Below, piece after piece: positions 1 through 10,744 of a stretch of DNA of 64,000 nucleotides. The position numbers and the translations under genes were made by a program. How positions within the stretch are numbered: the stretch's first letter is position 1; each line of letters opens with the position of its first letter. The stretch comes from Limnephilus marmoratus (taxonomy: Eukaryota > Arthropoda > Insecta > Trichoptera > Limnephilidae): the NCBI GenBank assembly GCA_917880885.1, contig OU862919.1, positions 11,798,001-11,862,000 on the forward strand, read 5' to 3'. The notes under the pieces are model-generated. The model was not told the origin of the DNA and did not search any database. It saw only the letters and a list, made by a program, of their open reading frames with translations.

Positions 1-457
1 TGAATCAATATTTAAAAATAGACGAGTTGAATGCCGTTTTGGTCGATACTGAAGGTTAAACTAGACCTAATTTCCTTGCAATTTATCCCCTATTGTATTG
101 CCCCATCACCCAAATGTAAAAACGTAACAATCTAGGAAATAGATCAGGTATATCAGGCCCACCCGCTGATTGATGACGTCAGATCGTTAGGGTGGACGTT
201 AGGGAAGAAAGAGAGAAATTAGGAGAAATCCGGCTATTTTTCTCTTTTCGCTCATCATTGATTGTGAACGTACCTCGTAAAGACACACTTTGTGTTTCTT
301 AAATTAAATTGTATGAAAGCGTGTTGGGCGTCATCGAGTCGCAGCGGCTTATTTTAACCTCTCAGGCTAATTTGTTCAGTTTTCGGACCAACTCATGTAG
401 GTCTCTTGGAAATCGTTGTATCTCCATTACATTACTATCATGGTAAAAAATATGACC
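1..457. other. Gene-free AT-rich stretch
   Basis: I see no supported coding region here. Short open frames near 362-607 are overprints of the PB repeat that starts at 458. A perfect CRE-like palindrome TGACGTCA lies at 174-181; its function is unknown. Confidence 0.5.
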
Positions 458-700
458 TTTTTTTACAATAGCTCCACACAGGAGACCCTGAGGAAAATAT
501 TTTTCTTGAGAGGTTACAAGGTCTCCCTCAACCGGTCTCTTCCAATCCGGCCTGCCACGCAGCTGGTGGGCAGACACACCAAGACCCGGACAAACCTAAC
601 CCTATGAACCCGGGCACCCCTGCTAAGTCACCAAACATAGCGAACTACTTGGGGTGACCTATTGCAGAAGTGTTGGTTATCCAATAAATGGTTCCATAAC
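458..700 (-). repeat. PB retroposon copy 1 (5'-truncated, internally deleted)
   Basis: This is one of twelve copies of a SINE-like family that I call PB. Its poly(A) tail reads on the minus strand, as a T-run at 458-464. The copy keeps the terminal CTCCACACAG-type motif, the GGTGACC and ATTGGATAACCAACAC-type 5' segment, and part of the long-subfamily middle (ctccctcaacc, gccacgcagctggtgg). It has lost much of the 3' hairpin region and stops at its 5' side, just before a Helitron terminus at 712. Assignment is by direct comparison with copies at 9618, 13207, 26971, 29045 and 60223. Confidence 0.8.
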
Positions 701-711
701 TTTTATAATAC

Positions 712-1085
712 ACTAGCGAGTTCCCGGCATGCGTTGCTAGGCCACTTAATAAAGAAATTGTTTCTCCCTGGGGGTCTTTTTCCATTCGCCCCGTTCCCCT
801 TCCGCCTCCCCTTCCTCTCCCGCGTCCCCTTCCCCTCACGCGTTCCCACTCAGCCTTCTCCACCTTCCCTCTCCCGACTCCCCCCTCTCGTTTACCCCGT
901 CCCGCAAACCCCCCTCCCGAGTTCTCTCCCCCCCTCCCGCATTCCATACAATCAGTCTCAGTACGTTCAGTTTTCAAACAGCTAGCGGGCCACCTATTGC
1001 AATTTTTTATACAAATTTCATAATGCCAGAGCTCTCCAGTACGAAGATACCTGTCACCAAAAATATTCAAATACAAAAGAGATAT
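712..1085 (-). mobile_element. Helitron-like element with pyrimidine-rich tract
   Basis: The plus strand begins ACTAGCGAGTTCCCGGCATG, which on the minus strand is a 3' end reading CATGCCGGGAACTCGCTAG-T. This fits the CTRR terminus and AT target of Helitrons. It is followed by a long C/T-rich tract (775-945) and a block (cagttttcaaacagct) shared with copies at 26258 and 9258. No Rep/helicase coding is present, so it is non-autonomous. The other end is not resolved; 1085 is approximate. Open frames over the tract are low-complexity artefacts. Confidence 0.6.
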
Positions 1086-1421
1086 GCTATGGTGTCCGCG
1101 CAACTGTCGGCGGACTACGCCCTAATTAGAGTAGTTTTCATACGAAAAGAATTAGTTCATTTCGTTGATTTTTTGGAGATGTGCATTAGTATTGGTAAAG
1201 AATATAGTTTGAATACGGAAAGAATTCGTTCATTTAGTTTAACGTTCGTTTGGTTTATTCTTTAATTAATCGTATATTTAGTTTATTGTTAATTGGTGAA
1301 CAATATCGGCGACACCCGGAAGCGCAGTCCCACCTAGTAAAAACTGCAGATAGTACATCTACTTATATTTCAATATCTTTGTCTGTCACACTGGAACGTG
1401 CCGCAAATATAGGATATTTTA
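1086..1421. other. Unassigned AT-rich stretch with a SINE-A fragment
   Basis: I find no gene. The segment around 1391-1412 (ctggaacgtgccgcaaatata) matches the antisense body of the tRNA-derived SINE at 40432-40690, so a small SINE fragment is likely. Confidence 0.35.
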
Positions 1422-1848
1422 TTGCATTTTAATAGTATTTTAATTACACAAATGTACTTGTATTTTTTATTTTTTTTTTTGATACATGCTCCTTGTATTA
1501 TTTTTAATTCAATAATACGTATTTTCTTTCATATACTTTTCATATTATTTTTAATTTTTCTGTTTTTCCATACTTATTTTTTATATTCATATATCTTAAA
1601 CTTATGTAGATATTTTGCATTATTTTTAATTCCTTTATACATCATACTTGTTTTAGATGTATAAATTATTTTATTTTTTTTTTATATTATTTTGTTTTTC
1701 ATTCAACTTATTTTTAATTTGTATTATTATACTTAACATAAAATTGGCCACTACAACACGGGCATGTGCCTAGTGTGATGGCCAAAAAACTATCCATTTA
1801 CTGTAATGTATAAACTTTGCTGAATAAAGAACATTAAAAAAAAAAAAA
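1422..1848 (+). mobile_element. LINE 3' untranslated end with hairpin and poly(A)
   Basis: A T-rich 3' UTR runs into a stem-loop whose arms are TTGGCCA (1744-1750) and TGGCCAA (1779-1785), then an AATAAA-like signal (aataaagaac) and an A-run at 1836-1848. The same UTR and hairpin occur antisense at 16600-17215 and 46586-47330, where the last copy still encodes the reverse-transcriptase C-terminus. I infer a 5'-truncated non-LTR retrotransposon of the Jockey/CR1 group. No coding part is retained here. Confidence 0.65.
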
Positions 1849-2396
1849 TTATTGTGTGATGTAATGCATAGAAAAAGTCGGTCATTTATTAATATCGTCC
1901 GAAATTTGATAACATGAATAAATACGTCGGAGCAAACCACCTTAACATATTTTTATTTTGCACAACAAAAGCAAAGTCAATATTATGTTATGAAATTTGT
2001 GTGAAAACATCAATGTAGACAGAAGAAATTATCGCAAAAATCTTAGCTTTAAAAACATCAATTACATATATCTTCATTTTCCAAGTAATAAAGTCTTCAC
2101 ACTTCAAGCAAATTCTCTATGATGTGTATTTGTTTGGATGTAGTTGACCACGTCGCGTCAATGGCAAATATAAGGCGTCTGAATCAACTTTGAAAGTGAG
2201 AAATAAACGGCAAACCGAGTAAATATTTTCGAAAGGGATTTGTCTAAATACACACTTTGCTACAAAGTATTCACTTATTGGCTTCGCCTTCTTAAGACTC
2301 TACAATGAGCATGACGCCCTAATATATTATAATAGTTTAAGTAAACACAAGCAAACAACCGTTTTAAGGATTCTCCACTGAAGGATGAACATAAAT
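1849..2396. other. Gene-free AT-rich stretch
   Basis: I see no coding region, repeat copy or RNA gene that I can support. Confidence 0.5.
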
Positions 2397-2596
2397 AGGC
2401 CCGGTATATTAGTCAGTCCGTATCCTTGCTATGTACGACATTCCGTGCTCAAATTTCAGCGGGCTAAATTGGCCGCATAAGCCTTAGTCGCAGAATAGTT
2501 CCTTTTTAGACGTCGAGGCGCTAGCAGTCACATGCCAAACCTGACGTTTACGTAAGTAATTGCATTTCTCCGAATTTACATATTTCCGTAACTTTA

Positions 2597-3037
2597 TCAA
2601 TATGGACTATTATATATATCAAGCTATGAAGAATATCAAAATTATTAATTGAGGCGCTCAGCGGAAGAGTGGCCCAACCCACAAAAATTCGTAATCAGTG
2701 AAAACATCATTTGTTATTTATATTTTTGTCCTATTTATGAAGCCACAGTGGCCCAATTTAGTTTTCACTATTTCAAAGATCCTTTGAAATCAGTGAAAAC
2801 TAAAATTGGGCCCTATTTCAAAGATCCTTTGAAATCAGTGAAAACTAAAATTGGACCACTGTGGCTTCATAGATATGACGAAAATATATAACAATGTGAT
2901 GTTTTGAAATAGTGAAATGATTTTTTCGCTGATTACGAATTTTTGTGGGTTGGGTCTCTCTTCCGCTGAGCGCCTCAATTAATAACGTTGATATTTTTCA
3001 TCGCTTGATGATTATAATAGTCCATACTGATAACCCA
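2597..3037. repeat. Fold-back MITE with long inverted arms
   Basis: The left arm starts tatcaatatggactatta and contains gaggcgctcagcggaagag. The right arm mirrors it (cttccgctgagcgcctc, then taatagtccatactgata). A second inner inverted pair (aagccacagtgg and ccactgtggctt) surrounds two direct copies of a 40-bp unit containing caaagatcctttgaaatcag. An additional terminal-like unit (gttgggccactctttcgctg) lies just beyond at 3052-3082, suggesting a partial second copy. No coding is present; open frames across it are by-products of the repeats. Confidence 0.75.
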
Positions 3038-3260
3038 CATCATTATGTGGGTTGGGCCACTCTTTCGCTGAGTGCCTCAATTTATAATAAATCTAAAATA
3101 GTCTGGTAAGGGATTTTAAGTTACAACACCAGGACAGCTTGTTCTTAGCGGTTATAGTTTGTTATATTTCATGAATAGTCCACTGAACCCAGCAAAAGAA
3201 ATACAATTTAAAATTACTAATACTATTGGTGACATCTAGGCTTTCAATCTATCACGGATT

Positions 3261-4001
3261 ATGTTCCATTCCAGGATTATGTTCCAACCAAGCAAAAATA
3301 CCAAAGATGACCCAATATTCGAATTCATCAACTCAAAATTCGACGAAATGAAATCAGTTATGTTTAAAAAAATAGAAACCGAGCTTCAGGAAATAAAAAC
3401 GTTTAACAACTTTATTAACGATAAATATGACGATATCATAAACAAATTGCCACAAATCATGGATTCACCAAAACATATAAACAAACTTAAGGAAGAAATG
3501 GCAGAAAAGGAGAAAAGATTGGCTATGGTGGAGGTTCACCTGGCAGATATTGAGCAATTAGCCCTGTTAAACAGTATTGAAATAAGCGGCCTTAAATTAC
3601 AGGAAAACATACCCCCAGCCCATACTGTAAGCCAGATCGCTGAGCTCGCAGGCGTTACCATATCACCAGAGGACACCTTTAAAATTACAACTTCCAAACC
3701 AAACAACCAAAAAAAAATCACAATTAACTTTGTAGACAATAAAAAAGTACACATCATGTTAGCTGCCAAGAATAGTGACCCTATAAAAAAATTCTACGGT
3801 GAAGGAGCCCAATACGTCTATCTAAATGCGGCATTAACCCAGTACTACAAAAACTTACATTGGAACACCAAACAAAGAGCCCTAGAAAAAGAATATAAAT
3901 ATGTTTGGGTAAAGTTAGGAAAAATTCTTGTAAGAAAAACTAAAGAATCCAAGGTTATCGAAATAAGACATCTCAACGATATACCTATTAAGATGATTTA
4001 A
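3261..4001 (+). CDS. LINE ORF1 protein, coiled coil plus FP-like C-terminal domain
   Basis: A 246-codon frame lies directly upstream of the LINE ORF2. Residues about 20-115 are rich in charged heptad-like stretches (MAEKEKRLAMVEVHLADIEQ) typical of a coiled coil. Residues about 185-235 (YVYLNAALTQYYKNLHWNTK onward, then YKYVWVKLGKILVRK) resemble the C-terminal domain shared by baculovirus FP-type proteins and many insect LINE ORF1 proteins. The expected role is RNA binding and formation of the retrotransposition particle. No zinc knuckle is visible. The first two Met codons (3261, 3279) are both possible starts. The frame has no stop or frameshift, unlike ORF2 downstream. Confidence 0.75.
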   Translation: MFHSRIMFQPSKNTKDDPIFEFINSKFDEMKSVMFKKIETELQEIKTFNNFINDKYDDIINKLPQIMDSPKHINKLKEEMAEKEKRLAMVEVHLADIEQLALLNSIEISGLKLQENIPPAHTVSQIAELAGVTISPEDTFKITTSKPNNQKKITINFVDNKKVHIMLAAKNSDPIKKFYGEGAQYVYLNAALTQYYKNLHWNTKQRALEKEYKYVWVKLGKILVRKTKESKVIEIRHLNDIPIKMI

Positions 4002-4046
4002 AAAAAAAGAACCCGATACACACTCCATCTACTCTATATCTTTAAA

Positions 4047-7038
4047 ATGTCCTCTTTCACAACAGAAACACTTGAAAAACTGATACCTGAACCAATAATC
4101 ACCACAAATACCTGCATGTTAAACCGTATACTCCAGGACAAGTTACCGATCCTGAACATAATTCATCAAAACATTCGAAGCATTAACAAAAACTTCGACG
4201 ACTTCACTGTGCTGATAAATGAATTAAATTTAGAACCTGACATATTAATCCTTACAGAATGTTGAATAAATTCCTCAACATATGTGCATAAAAACATCAA
4301 CAACTACAAAGTCTTCAATACTAAACTTCACAAACATCAAAACGACGGAGTAATTGTATATTGTAAAAATAAGATGGAATGCAAAATAGAAGAAATCGAA
4401 CTACAAGACGCAAACTGTTTGAAAATAAAACTCGATCAAGATATATGCATCTTCGCTATCTACAGATCGCCTTCATCTACAAATTTATCACCATTTCTTG
4501 GATCACTAGACTCCATACTACTTCAAGAACGAAATATCAGGAACCTGTTCATTATTGGGGACATCAACATTAATATACTGGATACTGGACGGCAACATCC
4601 ACAAACACAGGAGTACTAATTACTCCTCCTCTCCCACGGGATGTCTACCGCAATAAGGGAACCAACAAGAGTTGATCACAAAATGAATAAATCAATCCCC
4701 TCACAAACCTGTATTGACCACATAATGATAAAAACAAATAAAAAATACTCCACAATCATACATCAATCCACCATCACTGATCACTACACTTTAATTCTTA
4801 ACATTCATGCAAAGAAAAATAGACCATCGACTCAAAATTTAACTTGGAACAGACATGTTATAGACTACATAAAACTAAAAAAACCACTACAAACTGAAAC
4901 CTGGGAGTCAATATATAAAGCTGAAGATCTAGAAGTTGCTTGGAAAATATTTATTGAACACTTGCAATTAAAAATACAAAACCACACTTCAATAAAAACT
5001 TACACGTTTTCACACAATAAAATTATCAAAAAAGCTTGGATCACACCTGGCCTACTTAAATGTATAAGGAAAAGAGACAAGCTCCATCAGCAAGTAAAAA
5101 ACAATCCTTACGACCTTTCCCTAAAACTATAGAAAAATCTGCTCCAATCTTACTAAATCGGCTAAACAAAATTACTACAGATCTAAAATAGATCAATCCA
5201 ATAATAATCCAAAACTTATCTGGCAAATAATTAAAGAAATCACCTACACAGATCAAAACAAAACAAACCCATTGGAAGAAATCAACACAGATAACGGTAC
5301 ACTCTCGCTCAACAAAAACGTACATAAACTAATTAACTACACTAACAACTTTTTTGCAAACATAGGCTCGAATTTAGCCAACAAAATAACCAAACCTCAA
5401 CACTTTAACCCGAACATAAACAAACACGTAAATCCACAAAGGATTAAATTTGCTCTAAAACAAATCACTAAACAAGACCTATCACTAATGTTATCTAAAT
5501 TCAAACCAACATCTTCATCTGGTAGTGATGAAATCACAATGAAAACAATAAAATTCTTACAAGACGAAATTACCGAACCGATACTCTTTCTAATAAACAA
5601 ATCTATCACGGAAAGCAGATTTCCATCTCAACTCAAAATAGGGACTATTACACCAATCTTTAAATCAGGAAATCGTAAAGATATCAATAACTACAGACCA
5701 ATCACAATTCTAAACACATTATCTAAAATCTTAGAAATAACAGTTAAAACTCAACTCGTCGACTACCTAGAATCAAATAAACTATTATCACCAAAACAAT
5801 TTGGTTTCAGAAAAAATCTAGGAACATCAAACGCCATAGCCTTAGTAATTGAATATATTAAAAATTCTCTAGACTCACATAAAAAATGCATTGGCATATT
5901 TCTCGACCTTTCTAAAGCCTTTGACACAATAAATCACACACATCTTTTTGAAAAACTAGAGAACATAGGGATTGCTGATAATGAACTGATATTTTTTAAA
6001 AGTTACATGGGAAATAGAAAGCAAACTGTGAAACTTAACAATATAACCAGTGAGTGTATTGATGTCAAATTCGGGGTGCCACAAGGAAGTATTCTGGGTC
6101 CGATTCTGTTCCTTATTTACATTAATGACCTATGCCACATAGAATGTGAAGGAGAAATCATCAGTTTTGCGGATGATACTGTTCTCCTAATAAATGGGAA
6201 TAATTGGACAGAAACATTTAAGAAAGCAGAAGACACACTTAATAGGATTAAAAAATGGCTAGACTACCATTCACTTACACTTAATGCTAATAAAACCAAA
6301 TTCATTACTTTCAAAATAAAAAATAAGAAAAACTCTGAAGAAAACCTGAACTTGAAAATTCATAGCCCGCATCACTTAAATGAGAATTGTAATTGTCCCT
6401 CATTAGAAAACGTTGACCATATAACGTATCTGGGTCTAAAAATTGACCAAAACTTAAAATGGACCGAACACATTACCTATTTAAATAATAAAATTAAAAA
6501 ACTAAGTTATTTTTTCAAATCTATCAGGAATGTCCTCATTAAAAAAGACTTAATCAAGATTTACATGGCTCTCTGCCAATCACTGTTAGAATACGGTATT
6601 ATCGGATGGGGCAGTGCAAATAAAAACATACTAAATCCACTAATTAAAACTCAAAAAGCCATAATGAAAATTATACTGAAAGTTCCTGTTAGAACTAGCA
6701 CTGACGAAATCTTCAACAATCTTAACATAATGTCAATTAAACAACTATATTCTAAAACTATACTCATTTACATTCATAAGTACAAAACCCAAGAAATAAC
6801 AACTGACACGTACATTAGAAACACTAGATCTCATGGTCAAAAACATATCCAACAAGTAACTGCTAACACAACATTTGGGCAAAAAAGCTTCTTATATTAT
6901 GGCATTAAACTCTACAATAAAATACCACTCTCACTCAAAAACCTCAACATTATAACATTTAAATTTCAAATAAAAAACTGGATACTAAATATAGGGAGAT
7001 CAGAAATAGAAAATATACTGAAATCAAATACAGACTAA
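4047..7038 (+). pseudogene. LINE ORF2: AP-endonuclease and reverse transcriptase, broken
   Basis: The frame begins 45 bp after ORF1. An AP-type endonuclease is recognisable by HQNIRSI, TEC followed by a stop, YRSPSS, GDININ, IDHIM and TDH. It is followed by a reverse transcriptase with LDLSKAFDTINH, GVPQGSILGP and FADD. Breaks that I see: TGA at 4263-4265, TAA at 4617-4619, and a frameshift near 5125 that moves the reading from the frame of 4641-5132 to that of 5272-7038. From about 5127 the frame is open for about 637 codons. The motifs and poly(A) tail place it in the Jockey/CR1 group of non-LTR elements. The breaks should prevent a full-length product. Confidence 0.9.
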
Positions 7039-7252
7039 AACCGAATCTAATGAACTGAATTATAAAAAAACACTATCTTATTTACTTTATAATTATAAAA
7101 AAAAAATACTACATGATATATTATGTTATGTCGAATTCATATTATTCTTATAATTAAATTATAAAATGTAAATGAAATCCTCAGCACGGGAGATCCCAGT
7201 GAGGATATCATTATCTCTATTTGTTATTAAAAAAAAAAAAAAAAAAAAAAAA
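7039..7252 (+). promoter_or_regulatory. LINE 3' UTR with hairpin and poly(A) tail
   Basis: Arms ATCCTC (7177-7182) and GAGGAT (7201-7206) enclose GGGAGATCCC, giving a compact hairpin about 30 bp before an A-run of about 24 at 7229-7252. The position suits recognition of the template by the element's own reverse transcriptase. Analogous hairpins precede the tails of other LINEs in this window. Confidence 0.6.
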
Positions 7253-7285
7253 AGCCAAGCTTAAAATCGACTGATATACCGGGCC

Positions 7286-7643
7286 AAAGAAAATATCATA
7301 ATAAAGCAAATTGAATATATATAGGGCGTACGTTGCCACACTTGTGAGTAAAAAAATTTCAACATAAAAAAAAACTTTCAACATAAAAAAATATTTTCTT
7401 TTATCACAAACAACACTAGGTACTGCAATGTCATAATGTAAAAAAATAACAGCCAGAAACCCTCAGAGTTTCCTTTGTAGGCGTAGCACGAGACTTATAT
7501 CTTTGTATGTGAGTTCGATGGGTGTTAACTTAGTGTTGTATCACAATAATCTATTTTTTTCTTTTCCGTTTACAGTAAATTAATCAAGGATAATACAAAA
7601 ACGCAATTTTATTACGCATTATTATGGAGTAATATCCTATTAA
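7286..7643. other. Gene-free AT-rich stretch
   Basis: I see no coding region or recognised repeat between the TIR-bounded composite and the mariner. Confidence 0.5.
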
Positions 7644-7645
7644 TA

Positions 7646-8597
7646 TTAGGTCCTTACAAATGAAATTGTCGTTTTGCCGTACTGGCAACTTTGATCTCAA
7701 ATATCTTCTCTTTGGTTAAAATTCCAAATTCAAATTTATACAGCTATTTACTCATGTATTTGTGTTTAAAAATTATAATACATTTGTTTTTCCTTAATTG
7801 TTTTTTTTTTCTTTGCGTCACTTAATAACTAGTTTACAAAATGGAAAACTTGAAATATCGCGTTATTCACGAGTACGAGTTCCACCGTGGCACCAGTGCT
7901 GCAGAAACGGCTCGAAGGATTAATGATGTGTATGGCGACGGTGCCGCAAAAAAAAAAACGCAGTGCGTTTTTGGTTCCAACGTTTTCGTTCTGTAAATTT
8001 CGACCTGCAGAACAAGCCCCGTGGACGGCCGGAGACCAAAGTTGATAATGAAGAATTGAAGGCTATTGTGAAAGCGGATCCATCGCAAACCACGTCCGAG
8101 TTAGTGCAGGCTGCGGTGTTAGTGATAAAACTGTTTAATTCACTTGAAGCAAATTGGGAAGGTGAAAAAGCTTGAAAGGTGGGTACCTCACGAATTGAAT
8201 GAAACAAATCAACAAACGCGCGTTAGAACGCTAGACCACACACTGCACAACAGACGGCTACCAAATTAGAGGAGCTTCAATTGGAATGTCTAAGACATCC
8301 ACCGTACTCTCCGGACCTTGCCCCAACAGATTACCATTTTTTTTCGAAATTTGGATAACTTCTTGAAAGGGAAAAAATTCTACTCCGATGGTGCAGTCCA
8401 AAACCGCCTTCAAAGATTTTATTGATTCCCGTCCGAATGTTTTTTTTTAGTAAAGGGATCGATGAACTGCCTATGAGATGGCAAAAGTGCATAGACAGCA
8501 ATGGTACATACTTTGATTAAATAAATATAATATATTTAAAAAAATCGACTTTATGTTCCTCCCATAAAAAACGCCAATTTCATATGTAAGGACCTAA
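7646..8597 (+). mobile_element. Mariner-type DNA transposon, internally deleted
   Basis: The ends are inverted repeats: TTAGGTCCTTACAAATGAAA at 7646-7665 and its near complement finishing GTAAGGACCTAA at 8597. Both sides carry the TA target duplication (7644-7645 and 8598-8599). At 952 bp it is shorter than the usual 1.3 kb, because the middle of the transposase is missing. It should no longer move by itself but could be mobilised by a matching transposase. Confidence 0.93.
7841..8460 (+). pseudogene. Mariner transposase remnant
   Basis: Starting at ATG 7841, the HTH-bearing N-terminus reads MENLKYRVIHEYEFHRGTSA. It shifts frame at an A-run near 7950 and continues from 7963 (FWFQRFRSVNFDLQNKPRGR). 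Another frameshift lies near 8120-8150, and the text stops aligning near 8230. The C-terminal part resumes around 8245 with PHTAQQTATKLEEL and PPYSPDLAPTDYHFF, which carries the last aspartate of the catalytic triad. The segment with the first two aspartates is deleted. The enzyme would have cut and rejoined DNA at TA sites. Mariner membership is known from family motifs; inactivity is inferred from the breaks. Confidence 0.9.
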
Positions 8598-8631
8598 TAT
8601 TATAATAAAAACCAAACCAAACCTCATTTCC

Positions 8632-8945
8632 CCACTCGGCTGATCACCGTGGAAGATGAAGACCAAAATCCTCTGAAGAAGAAATTCTAAACTTCCTCAA
8701 AAATACGAGCAGTGACACAAACACAAGAAATACTTAACCCTACGAACAAAACAAGAGATAAATGGATTTTTTTAGAGGAGGCCTTCACCTTCGCCTGAGG
8801 TTGAGGGTTCTTGCTTATGAATAATTTGAGATACCTATATTACATTTTTCGTAAATAACGTTAATTATGTTGTTTTTTTTACTTTTATTAACTCTATAAC
8901 ATACCTATATGAAAGAAATAAAAGGCTTTTTATTTTGTTATTATT
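8632..8945 (+). mobile_element. Probable LINE 3' end
   Basis: The text around 8660-8790 (TSSKIRAV and WIFLEEAFTFA in shifted frames) and the motif gaggaggccttcacc resemble the 3' end of Jockey-like elements common in Lepidoptera. It finishes in an AATAAA-like signal (gaaataaaagg) and an A/T-rich tail. The coding part is very short, so this is a tentative call. Confidence 0.35.
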
Positions 8946-8964
8946 ATTTATTTATTAATTTATT

Positions 8965-9543
8965 TATATTTATAATAATATTATAAAGGCGAAAGTTTGT
9001 ATGTATGTATGTTTGTTACTCTTTCACGCAAAAAATACTGAAATGACTTTAAAAATTCTTTCACTAATAGAAAGCTACATTGTTTAAGAATAATATAGAC
9101 TGTATATATTGGTAAGCTCTGGCGTTACGAAATTAGCCGAATTGACGAAAAGCAAAGCGTTGCTTGGTAAATATAAGTAATTATTTGACGTGTGCTGTCA
9201 TTTTGTTATTTGTTTGGGTTACTACCGAGATCCCTTTTATAGTTAAAATTATACTAATGTATACTAATATTATAAATGCGAAACTGCGTCTGTTTGATTG
9301 TTACGCTTTAATAGGCGGCACGCGAGCTGTTTGAAAAATGAATGTAACCGGTATATAGGGGTTGGTGAAGTGGGGAGAGGGGGAGCTGGGTGAGGGGGGG
9401 AGGGGGGAGAGGAGGGGGAGAGGGGATGGGGTGAGGGTGGAGGATGGAGAGGGGGGGGAGTGGAGTGGGGATAGGGAATGTGGAGGAGGCGGAGTGGGAA
9501 CCCCCCTAATACTATGCGAGCGATGCCGGGGTCAAAAGCTAGT
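8965..9543 (+). mobile_element. Two adjacent short Helitron-like or MITE copies
   Basis: Two related heads occur, ataatattataaaggcgaaa at 8970 and ctaatattataaatgcgaaa at 9263, each followed by a T/G-rich run. The second copy contains a G-rich purine tract (9361-9500) and ends GATGCCGGGGTCAAAAGCTAG-T at 9543. This has the same terminus type, opposite in orientation, as the copies at 712, 26258 and 51243. The block ggcacgcgagctgtttgaaa is shared with those copies. The open frame 9362-9547 over the purine tract is low complexity. Confidence 0.55.
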
Positions 9544-9617
9544 ATAATAAAATATATTATATATTGTGGAGTGTAAGTTAGGAATGATGGTCAATGTTAG
9601 TTGATGGTTAATATTTC

Positions 9618-9905
9618 AGGGGTGGGTAGGAATCTGGAGGTCAGTGTGTCCTGAGTAACGGACGTTTGAATATATCCCTCCCACTGCGGAACAAGGCGAT
9701 GTTCAGAGAGAGGTCAAAAGGTCTCCCTCAACCAGTCTCGGCCTGCCACGCAGTTGGTGGGCGGACGCATCCGGACAAACCTCACTCCATGAATTTGAAT
9801 ACCCCTTCTAAGTCACCAAACGTAGCGAACCACTTGAGGTGACCTATGTCGATAATCCAATAAATGGTTCCGGGCGGTGGTACCCATACCCGCCTCCCAA
9901 ATTGA
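9618..9905 (-). repeat. PB retroposon copy 2, long subfamily, 3'-truncated
   Basis: The copy shows the PB 5' end (gaggcgggtatgggtaccacc in antisense, finishing near 9905), the ccaaacgtagcgaaccactt block and the long-subfamily middle with gttggtgggcggacgcatcc. The 3' nested hairpin and poly(A) are missing; it begins at ggggtgggtaggaatctgg. Confidence 0.85.
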
Positions 9906-10076
9906 AGAATTATTATAGAATTGCCAGTTGTAAAAACGGCCCAAACGTTCCTTTCGAATGCTCCATGATGACATGGACACGGCCTCTGCCTAGTTTTTCT
10001 TTATAAATGTAGGATTATTGCCTCTTAAAATAAGAAATTTATCTGTCGAATGTCAGTTAACTTGAAAAATTATGAC

Positions 10077-10700
10077 ACTTTTTTTTTTTTTTATTAGTAT
10101 TTATTAGTATCTATCTATTATTATATTAAGGTTTTATAAAGTACATTAATTTTTTTTTCACAGTCCTCCTCACTAGGGTTTCCTGTTCTGAGGCGGCCTG
10201 TAGTTTTTCCACATTTGTATTTAGTATCCAGTTGTCTTTACATGGTCTTCAGTATGTTTGATAGTTCATTTTCACTTTGTTCTCTCAACCATATTTGTAC
10301 TTTTGTTTTAAATTTATTTATTTCTGTTATTTTTTTTGTTTGAGTTGGTAGAGCGTTGTATAGTTTTGTCGCATTGAATTTCATATTTCTTTGTCCAAAA
10401 GATGTTTTCAAACTGGCTGTAGCTAAAATATTTTGGTTTATTGCCCTGGTTGTGTATCTATGTTGGACAGTGGAGTATTCTGATATGTTTTTTTTAAACA
10501 ACTTATCCAATGTCATTATAAAAATACATTAATTCACATAGGCATCTGTCAAATCTGTACAGAAATGAAATATATATATTAAATAAAGACTTATTAATTA
10601 GTTCATTCATTTTTGTAACTTCTTTATCACTGGTCTGGTATGATTTATATTTATCAGTTCCAATATTGGAAAATCAAAAATTTCGTTGAACAATAACAAG
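10077..10700 (-). pseudogene. LINE reverse-transcriptase C-terminus and 3' UTR
   Basis: On the minus strand, 10516-10238 encodes a 92-codon tail (SLKTSFGQRNMKFNATKLYN then LPTQTKKITEINKFKTK) matching the C-terminal region of the LINE at 5272-7038. More degraded coding continues upstream to about 10700. The 3' UTR carries a hairpin of CCGCCTCA and TGAGGAGG type (10163-10198) and ends in a poly(A) read as the T-run 10077-10092. This is a 5'-truncated Jockey/CR1-group insertion. Confidence 0.75.
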
Positions 10701-10744
10701 TGTCTACATGGAATAAGATCAGGCAACGAATGCCTAAATATATT

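Larger units (their letters stand above)
2397..7285. mobile_element. Candidate TIR-bounded composite element
   Basis: GGCCCGGTATATTAGTC at 2398-2414 is the inverted match of GACTGATATACCGGGCC at 7269-7285 (one mismatch over about 17 bp). The segment between them holds a fold-back MITE (2597-3037) and a LINE (about 3095-7252) whose poly(A) ends only about 16 bp before the right TIR. I read this as an old DNA transposon or MITE that received the LINE. No target duplication is obvious and no transposase is visible. A chance 17-bp match is unlikely but cannot be excluded by eye. Confidence 0.45.

Noticed and set aside
645..1103. 152-codon antisense frame rich in Gly and Arg
   Set aside because: It is a translation of the Helitron purine/pyrimidine tract and PB sequence; low complexity and not conserved in sister copies.
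9362..9547. Gly/Glu-rich plus-strand frame
   Set aside because: It lies over the purine tract of a Helitron-like copy; composition explains the openness.
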